From positions 1 through 28,464 of the forward strand of contig JACMKH010000486.1 of the NCBI GenBank assembly GCA_014380205.1: a DNA stretch of 28,464 nt, in the 5' to 3' direction. The notes beneath the pieces are model-generated. The model made no database searches and was not told the origin of the DNA. It saw only the letters and a list, made by a program, of their open reading frames with translations. A program made the position numbers and the translations under genes. This document shows, piece by piece, positions 7,727-15,465 of the stretch. Source of the stretch: Sphingomonadaceae bacterium. Its GTDB lineage: Bacteria; Pseudomonadota; Alphaproteobacteria; Sphingomonadales; Sphingomonadaceae. The stretch's first letter is position 1. Each line of letters begins with the position of its first letter.

Positions 7727-9010
7727 ATGGGCGGATCGATCGCGCGGTTGCTGGCCGTTCTGGCGCTGCTCATCGGCTTCGCGCCCGCGCTTGCCGAGAC
7801 CAGCTATGTCCGCGCGGGGCGGCTGATCGATGTCGAGCGCGGCGAGGCGCTCACCGACCGGCTGATCCGCATCGAGGACGGCCGCATCGCCGAGGTCGCG
7901 CCCTGGTCCGAGCCGCCCGCGGGCGCGGCGGTGACCGACTGGTCGGCTTACACCGTGCTTCCCGGGCTGATCGACGTCCATACGCACCTCGCCGATTGGG
8001 GCCAGACCAACAACATCGCCGAGCCGCTGCTCCACAGCCAGGCCGAGGTCGCGCTGCTCGGCGCGCAGAACGCGCGGCTGACGCTCGAGGCGGGGTTCAC
8101 CAGCGTGCGCGACGTCGGCACCTTCCGCGCGTTCGGCGACGTCGCGCTGCGCGACGCGATCGCCAACGGATGGGTCGCGGGACCGCGGATGTGGGTCGCG
8201 GGGGCGTATATCACCGTGCCGGGCGGGGGGGGCGAGGTCACCGGCTTCGCGCCCGATGTCACTGTCCCCGCCGACATGCGCGCGGGCGTGGTGTCGAGCC
8301 CCGAGGAGACCACGACGCGCGTGCGCTACCTCTTCCAGCACGGCGTCGACTTCATCAAGCTGATTGCGACCGGCGCGGTGCTCGCGGCGGGGACCGAACC
8401 GGGAGCGCCCGAGCTGACCGAGGAGCAGGTCCGCGCCGCGGTCGCCGAGGCCACGCGCTACGGCAGCTACGCGACCGCGCACGCGCACGGCCCCGAGGGC
8501 ATATTGATCGCGCTGCGCGGCGGTGCGCGCTCGATCGAGCACGCCTCGTTGATCGACGACGCGGGCATCCGGCTCGCGCGCGAACGCGGTGCATGGCTTG
8601 TGATGGACATCTACAATGGCGATTACATCGAGGAGGTCGGGACGCGCGATGGCTGGTCGGCCGAAATCCTCCGCAAGAACCGCGACACCACCGACGCCCA
8701 GCGCGAAGGCTTCCGCCGCGCCGTCGCGGCGGGCGCGCGGATCGCCTATGGCACCGACGCGGGGGTCTATCCGCACGGCCTCAACGCCCGCCAGTTCGCC
8801 TATATGGTCCGCTACGGGATGACGCCGATCCAGGCGATCCAGTCGGCGACGACGAGCGCGGCCGAGCTCATGGGCCAGTCGGCGAATATCGGCGCGGTCG
8901 CGCCGGGGCGCTTCGCCGACATGATCGCGGTGAGCGGCGATCCGCTCGTCGACATCGCGACGCTCGAGCGCGTCGCGCATGTCATGCAGGGGGGCAGGGT
9001 GGTTCGCTGA
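7727..9010 (+). CDS. Exported metal-dependent amidohydrolase (imidazolonepropionase/prolidase-like)
   Basis: A 427-residue amidohydrolase-superfamily enzyme. The chosen ATG follows GAGGGAGG; residues 1-23 then form a clean signal peptide (hydrophobic run ending ALA), so it acts in the periplasm. Metal-site residues are all visible: HxH in DVHTHLAD (His85, His87), the lysine that is usually carboxylated in FIKLIATG (Lys211), histidines in TAHAHG (about 252/254) and SIEHAS (His272), and the aspartate in YGTDAG (Asp344). Related enzymes hydrolyse dipeptides, such as Xaa-Pro or Xaa-Arg/Lys, or cyclic amides; the substrate here is not determined. It ends nine bases from the convergent TetR gene. 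Confidence 0.85.
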   Translation: MGGSIARLLAVLALLIGFAPALAETSYVRAGRLIDVERGEALTDRLIRIEDGRIAEVAPWSEPPAGAAVTDWSAYTVLPGLIDVHTHLADWGQTNNIAEPLLHSQAEVALLGAQNARLTLEAGFTSVRDVGTFRAFGDVALRDAIANGWVAGPRMWVAGAYITVPGGGGEVTGFAPDVTVPADMRAGVVSSPEETTTRVRYLFQHGVDFIKLIATGAVLAAGTEPGAPELTEEQVRAAVAEATRYGSYATAHAHGPEGILIALRGGARSIEHASLIDDAGIRLARERGAWLVMDIYNGDYIEEVGTRDGWSAEILRKNRDTTDAQREGFRRAVAAGARIAYGTDAGVYPHGLNARQFAYMVRYGMTPIQAIQSATTSAAELMGQSANIGAVAPGRFADMIAVSGDPLVDIATLERVAHVMQGGRVVR

Positions 9011-9019
9011 CCGCTCGCG

Positions 9020-9625
9020 CTACGCCGTCAGCCTGCGCACCGCCAACCGCCATAGCTCGACCGCGCGCTCGCGCGACAGCCGCCCAGGCGCAAGGCACAC
9101 GTCGAGCCACAGCCCGTCCATCAGCGCGGAAAGGATCGGGATTACCTCCTCAACCGCCACCGCACCCTCCCCGCGCGGCAGCCGCTCGAGCGCGCCGCGC
9201 AGCAATCCGCGCAGCCGCGCGTTATACGCCTCGCTCACCGCCGCGAACGCCTCGCTGCTCCGAACGAGGCTCCAGAACGCCATCCACGCGCCCAGCACAT
9301 CGGCCTGCTCCCATTCGGCATCGAACAGCGTCGCGAACATCCGGTCGAGCGCCTCGCGCGGTCCACCCGGCTCGCCCAGCGTCGTCTCGAAGCGCGAGAT
9401 GAAATGGTCGCACAGCCGCTGATAGGATTCGAGCAGCAGATCGTCGGGATTGTCGAAATAGTGCCTGAGCAATCCATGGCTGACCCCCGCGCGCCGACAG
9501 ATTTCGCGGCCCGTCGTCCCGCGCGGCCCGAGCTCCGCGAGGCAACGCATCGTCACCGCGAGCAAATCCTCGCGCCGCACGGTGGGGGGCTGGCGGCGGG
9601 CGGTGGCGCGGGGGGTGGGGGGCAC
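9020..9625 (-). CDS. TetR-family transcriptional regulator (BetI-like)
   Basis: A 201-residue regulator. The N-terminal helix-turn-helix reads TTGREICRRAGVSHGLLRHYF (about residues 37-57), the typical TetR DNA-binding block. The C-terminal ligand-binding region contains SALMDGLWLDVCL, resembling the BetI-type C-terminal domain. The start is GTG and not certain; a second GTG follows 14 codons later. It is convergent with the amidohydrolase, and lies about 50 bases after the truncated last gene of the caspase operon. No operator or ligand can be named. Confidence 0.8.
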   Translation of the reverse strand: MPPTPRATARRQPPTVRREDLLAVTMRCLAELGPRGTTGREICRRAGVSHGLLRHYFDNPDDLLLESYQRLCDHFISRFETTLGEPGGPREALDRMFATLFDAEWEQADVLGAWMAFWSLVRSSEAFAAVSEAYNARLRGLLRGALERLPRGEGAVAVEEVIPILSALMDGLWLDVCLAPGRLSRERAVELWRLAVRRLTA

Positions 9626-9673
9626 GGGCTGATCCTGATCGTGGCGGGGGGACGTTCGCGGGCTTTCGGTGGG

Positions 9674-10078
9674 CTATCGCGTGCGCGCGGTGTGCGCGGC
9701 GAGCTGGATAAAGCCGAAGGTCATCGCCGCGCGATCCCACGCGTTGAGCACCGCGAAGTCGGCGTTCGACTCGGACCAGGCGGTCGGGTAAAGGAGCTCG
9801 GGCCAGGCGCCAAACTGGGTCCAGTCGGCTGGGACGAACGGCAGCCCTCGCGCCGCGCTCGGCGTGCGGGCGAGACCCCGTGGGTGCGGTTCGCCGTATC
9901 CCGAATAATCGAAGAAATAGCCGAGATAGACGGGATCGGCCCGGCCGTCCCAGGTCACTTCATATCGCTCGCGGCTCCCGCCGTTGGCCGCCATCGGACG
10001 GATCGACCAGCCCGGCAGCGGGCGATGGCTCGTGTCGAGCGCGATCGGCAGATCGGGGTCGTGGGTCGGCGGCGGCAT
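9674..10078 (-). CDS. Unknown protein, probably 3'-truncated, last gene of the caspase operon
   Basis: A 134-residue protein whose ATG lies one base after the stop of the 480-residue gene (TGACATG), so it belongs to the operon. Recognisable blocks are SRERYEVTWDG, YLGYFFDYSGYGEPHPRG and SESNADFAVLNAWDRAAMTFGF followed by QLAAHT. The last block resembles the start of a lysozyme- or endolysin-like catalytic region, with a Glu in an SES context, but this is a by-eye impression. Right after AAHT the frame runs into TARTR and stops, where I would expect the domain to continue; the other frames downstream do not obviously carry it on. I read it as truncated by a rearrangement near 9690, though a complete short protein cannot be excluded. 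Confidence 0.5.
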   Translation of the reverse strand: MPPPTHDPDLPIALDTSHRPLPGWSIRPMAANGGSRERYEVTWDGRADPVYLGYFFDYSGYGEPHPRGLARTPSAARGLPFVPADWTQFGAWPELLYPTAWSESNADFAVLNAWDRAAMTFGFIQLAAHTARTR

Positions 10079-10079
10079 G

Positions 10080-11522
10080 TCATCCTCCTTCGCGTTTCGC
10101 TCCGCCCGTCAGGCGGCTTGCCCATCCCTCAACGAGTGAGCGCGGCGCGCCCAGCGCGTTGGCTATGTCGTCCGCGATCCGAGAGGCCGCGTCCGGATCG
10201 GCATCGAGGGCATCGATCGGCGAGGGCGGCGCGTCGAAAGACTTGAAGATTGAGGGGGTCGCCGCACCGGCCGGCGCAAGCTGCCATCGCGCTTGCAACA
10301 GCGCATCGATCTGCTTGTCGACGCTGGTGCGGCCCTTCCGCCAGGCGAAATACGGACCGGAAGGGAAGCAGTTGGCGACCCTGCTCCAAAGCGAGCGGGG
10401 TATCGTCACCGAGCCGTTCGGTCCGGACTCGGCAAGCAGCGCGCTCCATGAAGACCAGAAGATCGGCGGTTGCTCGATGGTCGTGCCCGCGATGTGCTCA
10501 CTCGTAAAGCGGCGCGCCCGCAGGCGCAGCCCCAGCACATCGCTGGAGGCCTCGCGACCGAAAATGCTCTCGAGATTTTCGATGATCATGCGCAGAGTCG
10601 AGCCGGCGCGCTCGCGAACGCGATCCGCCAGATCGACCGGGCGAGAGCTTGGACCATCGCTCGCGGCGCGCTCACGCTCGAGCGCCGCCAGGAAGAGATG
10701 GGCGCCCGTGATGCCCATGATGGGGTTTTGCCATTTTCCATGAAGCAGCTCGTCGACAAGCGATTCGCCGACGATTATCGGCCGCTCGGCCTCCATCGCG
10801 CGCCGCGCCGTTTCGATGGTCTCAAAGTGATCGAAATAGACGACGGGCATTCCCGGTCGCTCCATCTGAAGCGACAGCTCGATCAGCGGGGCGGCCGTCG
10901 ATTCCGCCGGGCCGCGCAGGGCCTGTCTGATGAACAGCCGCGTCTCAAAACCCGCCACCACGGGCAGCGTCTGCCGCAAATTTCCGTTGCCGAGGTCGAT
11001 CTGGTGGCCGCCCGGCCCGAGCCCCGTCGCCCATGCGCTCCAGAATTCCTCGCCGATCTTCTTGCCGCGTCCGGCGGAGCGCCGCGCCCCTTCCTCCGCG
11101 ATGTTGCCCCAGCGTTGAAGCCGGACGCCCTCGATCGGATCGGGCGCGTGCTCGCGATCCCGATGCGCGAGAAACAGGATTGCCGCTAAACCCTTCGATC
11201 CCTTGGCGTCTCGAGCCCCTTCGGCAAGCGCCTCGATCTCACTGGTCCATTGTCCGTACACCGGTCCCACCGGCGCGATCGCGGTCAGCGGCTGGAGCGG
11301 CATGTGAATATGCTGATCCCGATCAAGCTGGAGAAGCTGTTCCTGCATCGCTTGTCCGCGCGTCGCGCGCAGCTTGTAGAGTCCTTTGGGAAAGCCCTGC
11401 TCGATCCGGCCGACGCCATAGCCCACGCGTTGCAGATTGGCGTCAAGCACCATCAGTTCGCTGTCGTTGTGGCCCGAGACGATCAGCCGCGCCGTGTCGG
11501 AGAGGCTCTTAGAGACGGACAT
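10080..11522 (-). CDS. 480-residue protein of unknown function in the caspase operon
   Basis: I do not recognise a family. The start chosen is the ATG overlapping the caspase 3' end by 14 bases (MSVSKSLSDT). The first 75 or so residues look like a small beta-sandwich ending KGLYKLRATRGQ and then alternating hydrophobic strands; the same GxYxLRAG pattern ends the neighbouring caspase. The remainder is mixed alpha/beta with no transmembrane segment, signal peptide or catalytic signature I can name. A conspicuous stretch is PPIFWSSWSALL near residue 370, and the C-terminus is helical and acidic before a basic end. Position directly after a caspase gene, with overlapping frames, suggests it is a caspase substrate, adaptor or regulator. 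That is inference. Confidence 0.7.
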   Translation of the reverse strand: MSVSKSLSDTARLIVSGHNDSELMVLDANLQRVGYGVGRIEQGFPKGLYKLRATRGQAMQEQLLQLDRDQHIHMPLQPLTAIAPVGPVYGQWTSEIEALAEGARDAKGSKGLAAILFLAHRDREHAPDPIEGVRLQRWGNIAEEGARRSAGRGKKIGEEFWSAWATGLGPGGHQIDLGNGNLRQTLPVVAGFETRLFIRQALRGPAESTAAPLIELSLQMERPGMPVVYFDHFETIETARRAMEAERPIIVGESLVDELLHGKWQNPIMGITGAHLFLAALERERAASDGPSSRPVDLADRVRERAGSTLRMIIENLESIFGREASSDVLGLRLRARRFTSEHIAGTTIEQPPIFWSSWSALLAESGPNGSVTIPRSLWSRVANCFPSGPYFAWRKGRTSVDKQIDALLQARWQLAPAGAATPSIFKSFDAPPSPIDALDADPDAASRIADDIANALGAPRSLVEGWASRLTGGAKREGG

Positions 11523-12558
11523 CGGATGTGCTCCCCGCGCCGATCTCGAACAATTTGGTGACGGGGCCGGCGCGCAAGGCATAGATGCCGGTGGTGAGGG
11601 GGATTTGGATGACGCCGTCGGGGCCTGCGATGCCATCGAACACGGTCGCCTTGCCGTCACGCTGGATTTTCATGGCCGTGCCTTCGGGCAGCCCGCTATG
11701 GATCGAGATCCGGTCGAGCTCCCCCTCGGCGAGAACGATCTCGGCGAGAACGATCTCGTCGTCGTCGCGAAAATAGGGTTTGGGCCTCTCGGCCGAAGAT
11801 TCGGTAGACGCCGCCGTTCCCGTAAGCCCGCTGCCTTGGAAATAGCTCTTCAGGCTCGAGGTCGTGACCTGCCCGTCCTCGTCGGCCGCCGCGCCGTTGA
11901 GCGCCTTGAGCAGCTCTCGCGTGAACACGCCGCGGACCACGCCATTTTCGTCAGGCCGTTCATAGGCGAACTGATCGGGCGGGGCGGCGTAGATAGTGAG
12001 CAGCTTCGCCATGCCGTGAGCGCGCCTGTGGCGCGGGGCGCCGATCGGGACGCGGCTGGTCTGCGCGAAATCGGCGATCGTGCAGCAGTCCATCCAGCAC
12101 ACAATCTCGTCGAAATGGGTCTGGTCGGAGAACCAGTCGACCCAGGCGGTGGCCTGAAGGCTGAATGTCAGCCCAGAGCTCGCCTCGGCGGTGATCAGCG
12201 CGAGATGTTTGTGGCTGGGCGCGAAGCCATGCCCGGCCATGTAGATCGTCAACCGCCTCCCGAGCGCGACCGGACGGCCTTCGTCGCGGAGCGCCTCGGC
12301 GTCCCTGACCAGCTTGTTCAGGGGCCGCTCGACATCGCTGAATTCTGGTCGAAGATCCTCCACATCCCATTGTTGGTCGCCATCGCCCGAAGATGTGATC
12401 TTCGTGACATGCGCGCCGTTTCGGTGAAGCCAGTCCGCCATCTCGCCGGCGTCGACCTGCGGTCCCTTAAGATCCCGCGGAGTGCTCTTGGGCCCCAGAG
12501 TCGGATAGCGGCCGACGCCCACCACGATCGCGCGATCGGCGAGCGCGGCGGTCGCCAT
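11509..12558 (-). CDS. Caspase-family (C14) cysteine protease
   Basis: A 349-residue protein with a bacterial caspase/metacaspase domain. It opens with a strand and loop, RAIVVGVGRYPTLG; the catalytic His is in TIYMAGHG (His110) and the catalytic Cys in VCWMDCC (Cys158/159, the second most likely). After the p20-like part comes a p10-like region (KLLTIYAAPPDQFAYE, GVFTRELLKAL). Residues about 265-349 form an added beta-rich domain ending GIYALRAG. An in-frame 15-base tandem duplication gives EIVLAEIVLAE at the domain junction. The start overlaps the metalloprotease stop as TGATG. Bacterial caspases of this type are often parts of defence or regulated cell-death modules, where they cut an effector after sensing a signal. 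There is no obvious sensor domain in the protein. Confidence 0.88.
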   Translation of the reverse strand: MATAALADRAIVVGVGRYPTLGPKSTPRDLKGPQVDAGEMADWLHRNGAHVTKITSSGDGDQQWDVEDLRPEFSDVERPLNKLVRDAEALRDEGRPVALGRRLTIYMAGHGFAPSHKHLALITAEASSGLTFSLQATAWVDWFSDQTHFDEIVCWMDCCTIADFAQTSRVPIGAPRHRRAHGMAKLLTIYAAPPDQFAYERPDENGVVRGVFTRELLKALNGAAADEDGQVTTSSLKSYFQGSGLTGTAASTESSAERPKPYFRDDDEIVLAEIVLAEGELDRISIHSGLPEGTAMKIQRDGKATVFDGIAGPDGVIQIPLTTGIYALRAGPVTKLFEIGAGSTSDVRL

Positions 12559-13292
12559 CAGCCACGCCACTCCGGGCGAACGCCATAGGCTTCCTGAATA
12601 AGCCCGATGTCCGATGCGCTGAGATCGGTGTTCCAACCCACCGAGAAATCGTCGCGGGTCCAATGCTCGGGGACCGCGTACATCATGATCGACGAGGGAT
12701 CGAACGCGGTCGCGAACACGGCATCCGGGGGAGGCTCCTCGAACATGTTCGCCGAGATCGTCGCGTCGTCCCATCCCTGCGACGCCCGGAGGTCGGCGAT
12801 GACGCGCTCGCGATCCCAGTCGATGCGGTGAAGCGGATGGAGATGCTCGTGGATGAGGCCGATCGCGTGGCCGAACTCGTGGAGCACCACCGAACGGGCC
12901 TGGTCCTCGGGCAGCTCCACCGTCATCCACCCGAGATTCATCGTGGGCTTCTCGCGGGCGATGCGCGTTGCCTGCGTTCCGACCCACGACCACGAGCCTC
13001 GCGCCGGATCGAAGGCGATGCGGATATCGGCGCCCCCCACATCGACGTCGGGCGCGGTCCAGAAATGAAAATCAAGCCGCGCCCCGGTTCGCGTCAGCCA
13101 CAGACGCGCGAGATCTGCGACGCGCTCGCGCAATGCCGGCTCTCCGCCGAAGAACCCAATGGTGAGAGTTTTGTCGCGGCCCCAGAAAGTCTCGGTGAGC
13201 AGTGCGGTGCGCGACCATTCTTGCCGCGAGGCGTCACGCTCGGCATTCGGGGCCGAGCAAAAGCGCTGCTCGATGGGCGGCTCACCAGTCAA
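12558..13292 (-). CDS. Metzincin zinc metalloprotease (astacin/matrixin-like)
   Basis: A 244-residue protease. The zinc site HEFGHAIGLIHEH (His138, Glu139, His142, His148) is a complete metzincin HExxHxxGxxH motif followed by Glu, and the Met-turn SSIMMY is at 200-205. Upstream, LTIGFFGG and SWSWVGTQA plus PTMNLGW match the usual astacin-like beta strands. The start is TTG, the only start upstream of the conserved blocks that I can find; it overlaps the previous gene by 11 bases. No signal peptide is visible, so it should be cytoplasmic unless exported otherwise. A cytosolic metzincin co-translated with a caspase is unusual: family members are mostly secreted. It could act as activator or co-executor of the caspase, or as an effector activated by it. 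Confidence 0.88.
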   Translation of the reverse strand: MTGEPPIEQRFCSAPNAERDASRQEWSRTALLTETFWGRDKTLTIGFFGGEPALRERVADLARLWLTRTGARLDFHFWTAPDVDVGGADIRIAFDPARGSWSWVGTQATRIAREKPTMNLGWMTVELPEDQARSVVLHEFGHAIGLIHEHLHPLHRIDWDRERVIADLRASQGWDDATISANMFEEPPPDAVFATAFDPSSIMMYAVPEHWTRDDFSVGWNTDLSASDIGLIQEAYGVRPEWRG

Positions 13293-14217
13293 AGCTTCGG
13301 TACACGAACTTGGCGCTCTGGCCGTCGACCTTCCTGAAGCAGAGGCTGAGCGGCGAGCCGTCGCCGCCTTTCGCCGCGATTGCGGAATTGATGCTTCCCC
13401 AATAGGCGGCCGGCGCCCAACCGCCCGGATTCATCGGCCCAGCGACGACGATCACGACATGCCCATGGTCGTCAGCGGGGGTGAAGTCGCCCGAGCGCAG
13501 CCCGGCGATGACGAGGCTGCCCTTCTCGGCCGCCGCCTTCGCCGCGACTCCGTCGGACAGCGCCTTCCACTCTGAGCCTTGGCCCGTGATGTGGTCGAGG
13601 ATCTGATTGGCGGTTCCCGACAGCGTGACGCCGAGCTCGGACGCGACCGCCGTGACGAACCCGTTGCACGATCCCTTCGTCGCCGGCCATTGCGCCTTGC
13701 ACGTCTCGATGACCTTGCGGGCGTTCGATTCGTCCGATGTAGTCGCGGGTGCCCGCGCAGGCTCGGGCATGCGGAGCGCCATCGGCGCGCCCGGATTACT
13801 TCCATAGAATCCGTCCTGGCCGCCCTGCGGAGCCATCGGCGGGCGCTCCTGCGTCCCATAGCCCTCGTTAGGCCCCGGGTTCTTGCGCCGACCGTCGAGG
13901 AACCAGTCCGCGCTGAAGTTCGGGGATTTGCTGACAAGGCCGACAAGCACGAGGAAATAGCCGAAGAATCCGACCGCGAGCCCAACGCCGTAGGCACCGA
14001 AGATTCCCGTGCCCAGCCCGAAGAGCTGGACGACCACCGCGCCGCCGACCGCGCCGATGAGCGTGGTGATGTCGCCGAGCTGGACATCGCCCTTGCGATA
14101 TCGGTTCACATAATAGACGAACCAGCCGATGACGAGGCCGAAGCCGAACGCGCCCCAGTACATCCAGTTGAGCGCGAAATCGCTGAGGTCCCGATTGGCG
14201 GCGGCGGTGCTGAGCAC
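13282..14217 (-). CDS. Membrane-anchored papain-like (NlpC/P60- or CHAP-like) amidase
   Basis: A 311-residue protein starting with GTG, preceded by GGGGAG and beginning right after the stop of the 86-residue gene. Residues about 17-93 hold three hydrophobic segments (GAFGFGLVIGWFVYYV, a second around 55-70, GVGLAVGFFGYFLVLVGLV). A proline/glycine-rich linker follows (about 110-165). The C-terminal domain has SCNGFVTAVASELGV (Cys184) and DHGHVVIVV (His251/253) and then AAYWGS, a Cys-His layout like NlpC/P60, CHAP and some amidase effectors that cut peptidoglycan peptides. The long flexible linker between membrane anchor and enzyme would be a natural site for proteolytic release by the operon's caspase or metzincin. 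That last point is a hypothesis. Which side of the membrane the amidase faces cannot be decided by eye. Confidence 0.75.
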   Translation of the reverse strand: MLSTAAANRDLSDFALNWMYWGAFGFGLVIGWFVYYVNRYRKGDVQLGDITTLIGAVGGAVVVQLFGLGTGIFGAYGVGLAVGFFGYFLVLVGLVSKSPNFSADWFLDGRRKNPGPNEGYGTQERPPMAPQGGQDGFYGSNPGAPMALRMPEPARAPATTSDESNARKVIETCKAQWPATKGSCNGFVTAVASELGVTLSGTANQILDHITGQGSEWKALSDGVAAKAAAEKGSLVIAGLRSGDFTPADDHGHVVIVVAGPMNPGGWAPAAYWGSINSAIAAKGGDGSPLSLCFRKVDGQSAKFVYRSFDW

Positions 14218-14219
14218 GG

Positions 14220-14480
14220 TCAGTTCTCCCCTTCCAAAGAGACGGAGCCTCGTCGGGCATACGCCAGCAACGCCAAAGCTCCTGCGCATCCGATCGCGAA
14301 GCCTGCAGCGCCCCAAGCCGCGCCGTCGGTTCCGCGGAAGGCGAACGCCGCGACCGTCGCGACCAGCGCGAGCGCGGCGAACATCAGCGCCCGCGTCATC
14401 CGGCCCCAGCCGCGCGTCGGGCCGCGCGTCATGACGACAGCCAGCCACCCCCATACCGCGCCGTGCAGCGCAAGCGCCAT
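14220..14480 (-). CDS. Small membrane protein, first gene of the caspase operon
   Basis: An 86-residue protein with two strong hydrophobic segments (ALMFAALALVATVAAFAF, and WGAAGFAIGCAGALALLAYA), a weaker one at the N-terminus, and a short charged C-terminus ending LEGEN. GGAGGG lies eight bases before the ATG. The stop is directly followed by the GTG of the amidase gene. I recognise no family. As the leading membrane gene in a protease operon it could be a pore-forming effector, an anchor or an inhibitor, but nothing in the sequence decides this. Confidence 0.65.
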   Translation of the reverse strand: MALALHGAVWGWLAVVMTRGPTRGWGRMTRALMFAALALVATVAAFAFRGTDGAAWGAAGFAIGCAGALALLAYARRGSVSLEGEN

Positions 14481-15246
14481 AGATTCGGCCCTCCACCCAA
14501 TTCAGGATACAACTCTCCTCGATTCGGCATTGAGTCAAGACTCCGGTCATACGGGAAGCCAAATATAGCGAACGCGGCGATGCCAACCCAATACTGAGTG
14601 GCTTCCGTAGCCGCGGGCCTTGCGGTGAAGGGCGGGCCCCGCCCAGATCACCCCCCTCCGCCGAAATTCGGGCGCTATTGACGAGCTGGACTGCGAGGAC
14701 CAGCCGATGCGGGGAATGTCCTTCCCATAACAGCGCGGGGCGATCCATCCGCGCGTCCCTCGCCGCTTCGCCCCGCCATTGATAGGCGTAGGTGCTGCGA
14801 GCCTTCCGTCCTGCTTGTCTCGACACACACTTGCCAGACGTTCGCGATGGCACCGACGATTGTTGACGCGTTTCACGGCGACGTGTCTCATGCAGGATGC
14901 ACTGATTTTCTTGCTATCCTCCAGCTTCGGACTTTCCATGCCTCGATCTCGCCGCTGTTGTCGGCCAGGTCGCGCCGACGGGTTCAACCGCGTCGTGCCA
15001 CGCCAGCGCCATGTCGGTGCCCGAGGCCATGTGGATTTTCGTCCCTCGCGTCGGTCGCGTCCATTTGTGGCTCGCCCTGGAGCCGTTATGGCGGTTCGTG
15101 GAGACACCGCCTTTTCCCGTGTTAGAGCACTCCCGTCGGTGAACACGCTATGATCGTCGTCGACGGGATGCCGATTCACCCTGTGCGATACACGTGGCTG
15201 GTGCGCCGTTCTCCTCGATCAGTCGGGCGTTACGAGAGAGAACGAT
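14481..15246. other. Gene-free stretch between the caspase operon and the sigma/TPR genes
   Basis: About 770 bases in which I see no supported gene. Long frames on both strands give arginine-, serine- and proline-rich translations without hydrophobic pattern or domain. The left end must contain the caspase operon promoter, because the 86-residue gene opens at 14480 with a good ribosome-binding site; a TTGACT occurs on the minus strand at 14533-14538, but no well-spaced partner is visible. The rest may be decayed coding DNA. Confidence 0.5.
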
Positions 15247-15456
15247 ATGGTGCGGCGTGTGGCGCTCGAAATTGATGCGATTGGGGGACGCGAGCGCGAC
15301 ATTGTCCGCTATCACTACCAGGAGGGCCTCGATTTCACGCAGATCGGTCTGCTGATGAATCTCACAAAGGGACGTATATCTCAGCTTCACCGAACCACGC
15401 TCGCACTCCTTCGAAAGCGGCTGCGACAGGCCGGTGCGTTGAGCTTAACAGGTTAG
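15247..15456 (+). CDS. Stand-alone sigma-70 region 4 protein (FliA-like)
   Basis: A 69-residue protein consisting only of a sigma region 4 helix-turn-helix: GGRERDIVRYHYQEGLDF, then TQIGLLMNLTKGRISQLH, then a leucine/arginine helix. The pattern with RISQLH is most like the FliA/SigD type. No regions 2 or 3 are encoded upstream; the frame is closed by a TGA at 15151 and the intervening codons show no sigma character. It is either a genuine one-domain DNA-binding regulator or the remnant of a full sigma factor. The next gene starts nine bases after its stop with a good ribosome-binding site, which suggests an active operon. Confidence 0.7.
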   Translation: MVRRVALEIDAIGGRERDIVRYHYQEGLDFTQIGLLMNLTKGRISQLHRTTLALLRKRLRQAGALSLTG

Positions 15457-15465
15457 GAGATTTCC

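Noticed and set aside
6986..8980. 664-codon minus-strand frame
   Set aside because: Antisense of the RcnB and amidohydrolase genes; arginine/aspartate-rich product typical of high-GC shadow frames.
14547..15179. 210-codon minus-strand frame in the gene-free gap
   Set aside because: No hydrophobic pattern, no domain, composition like random high-GC DNA.
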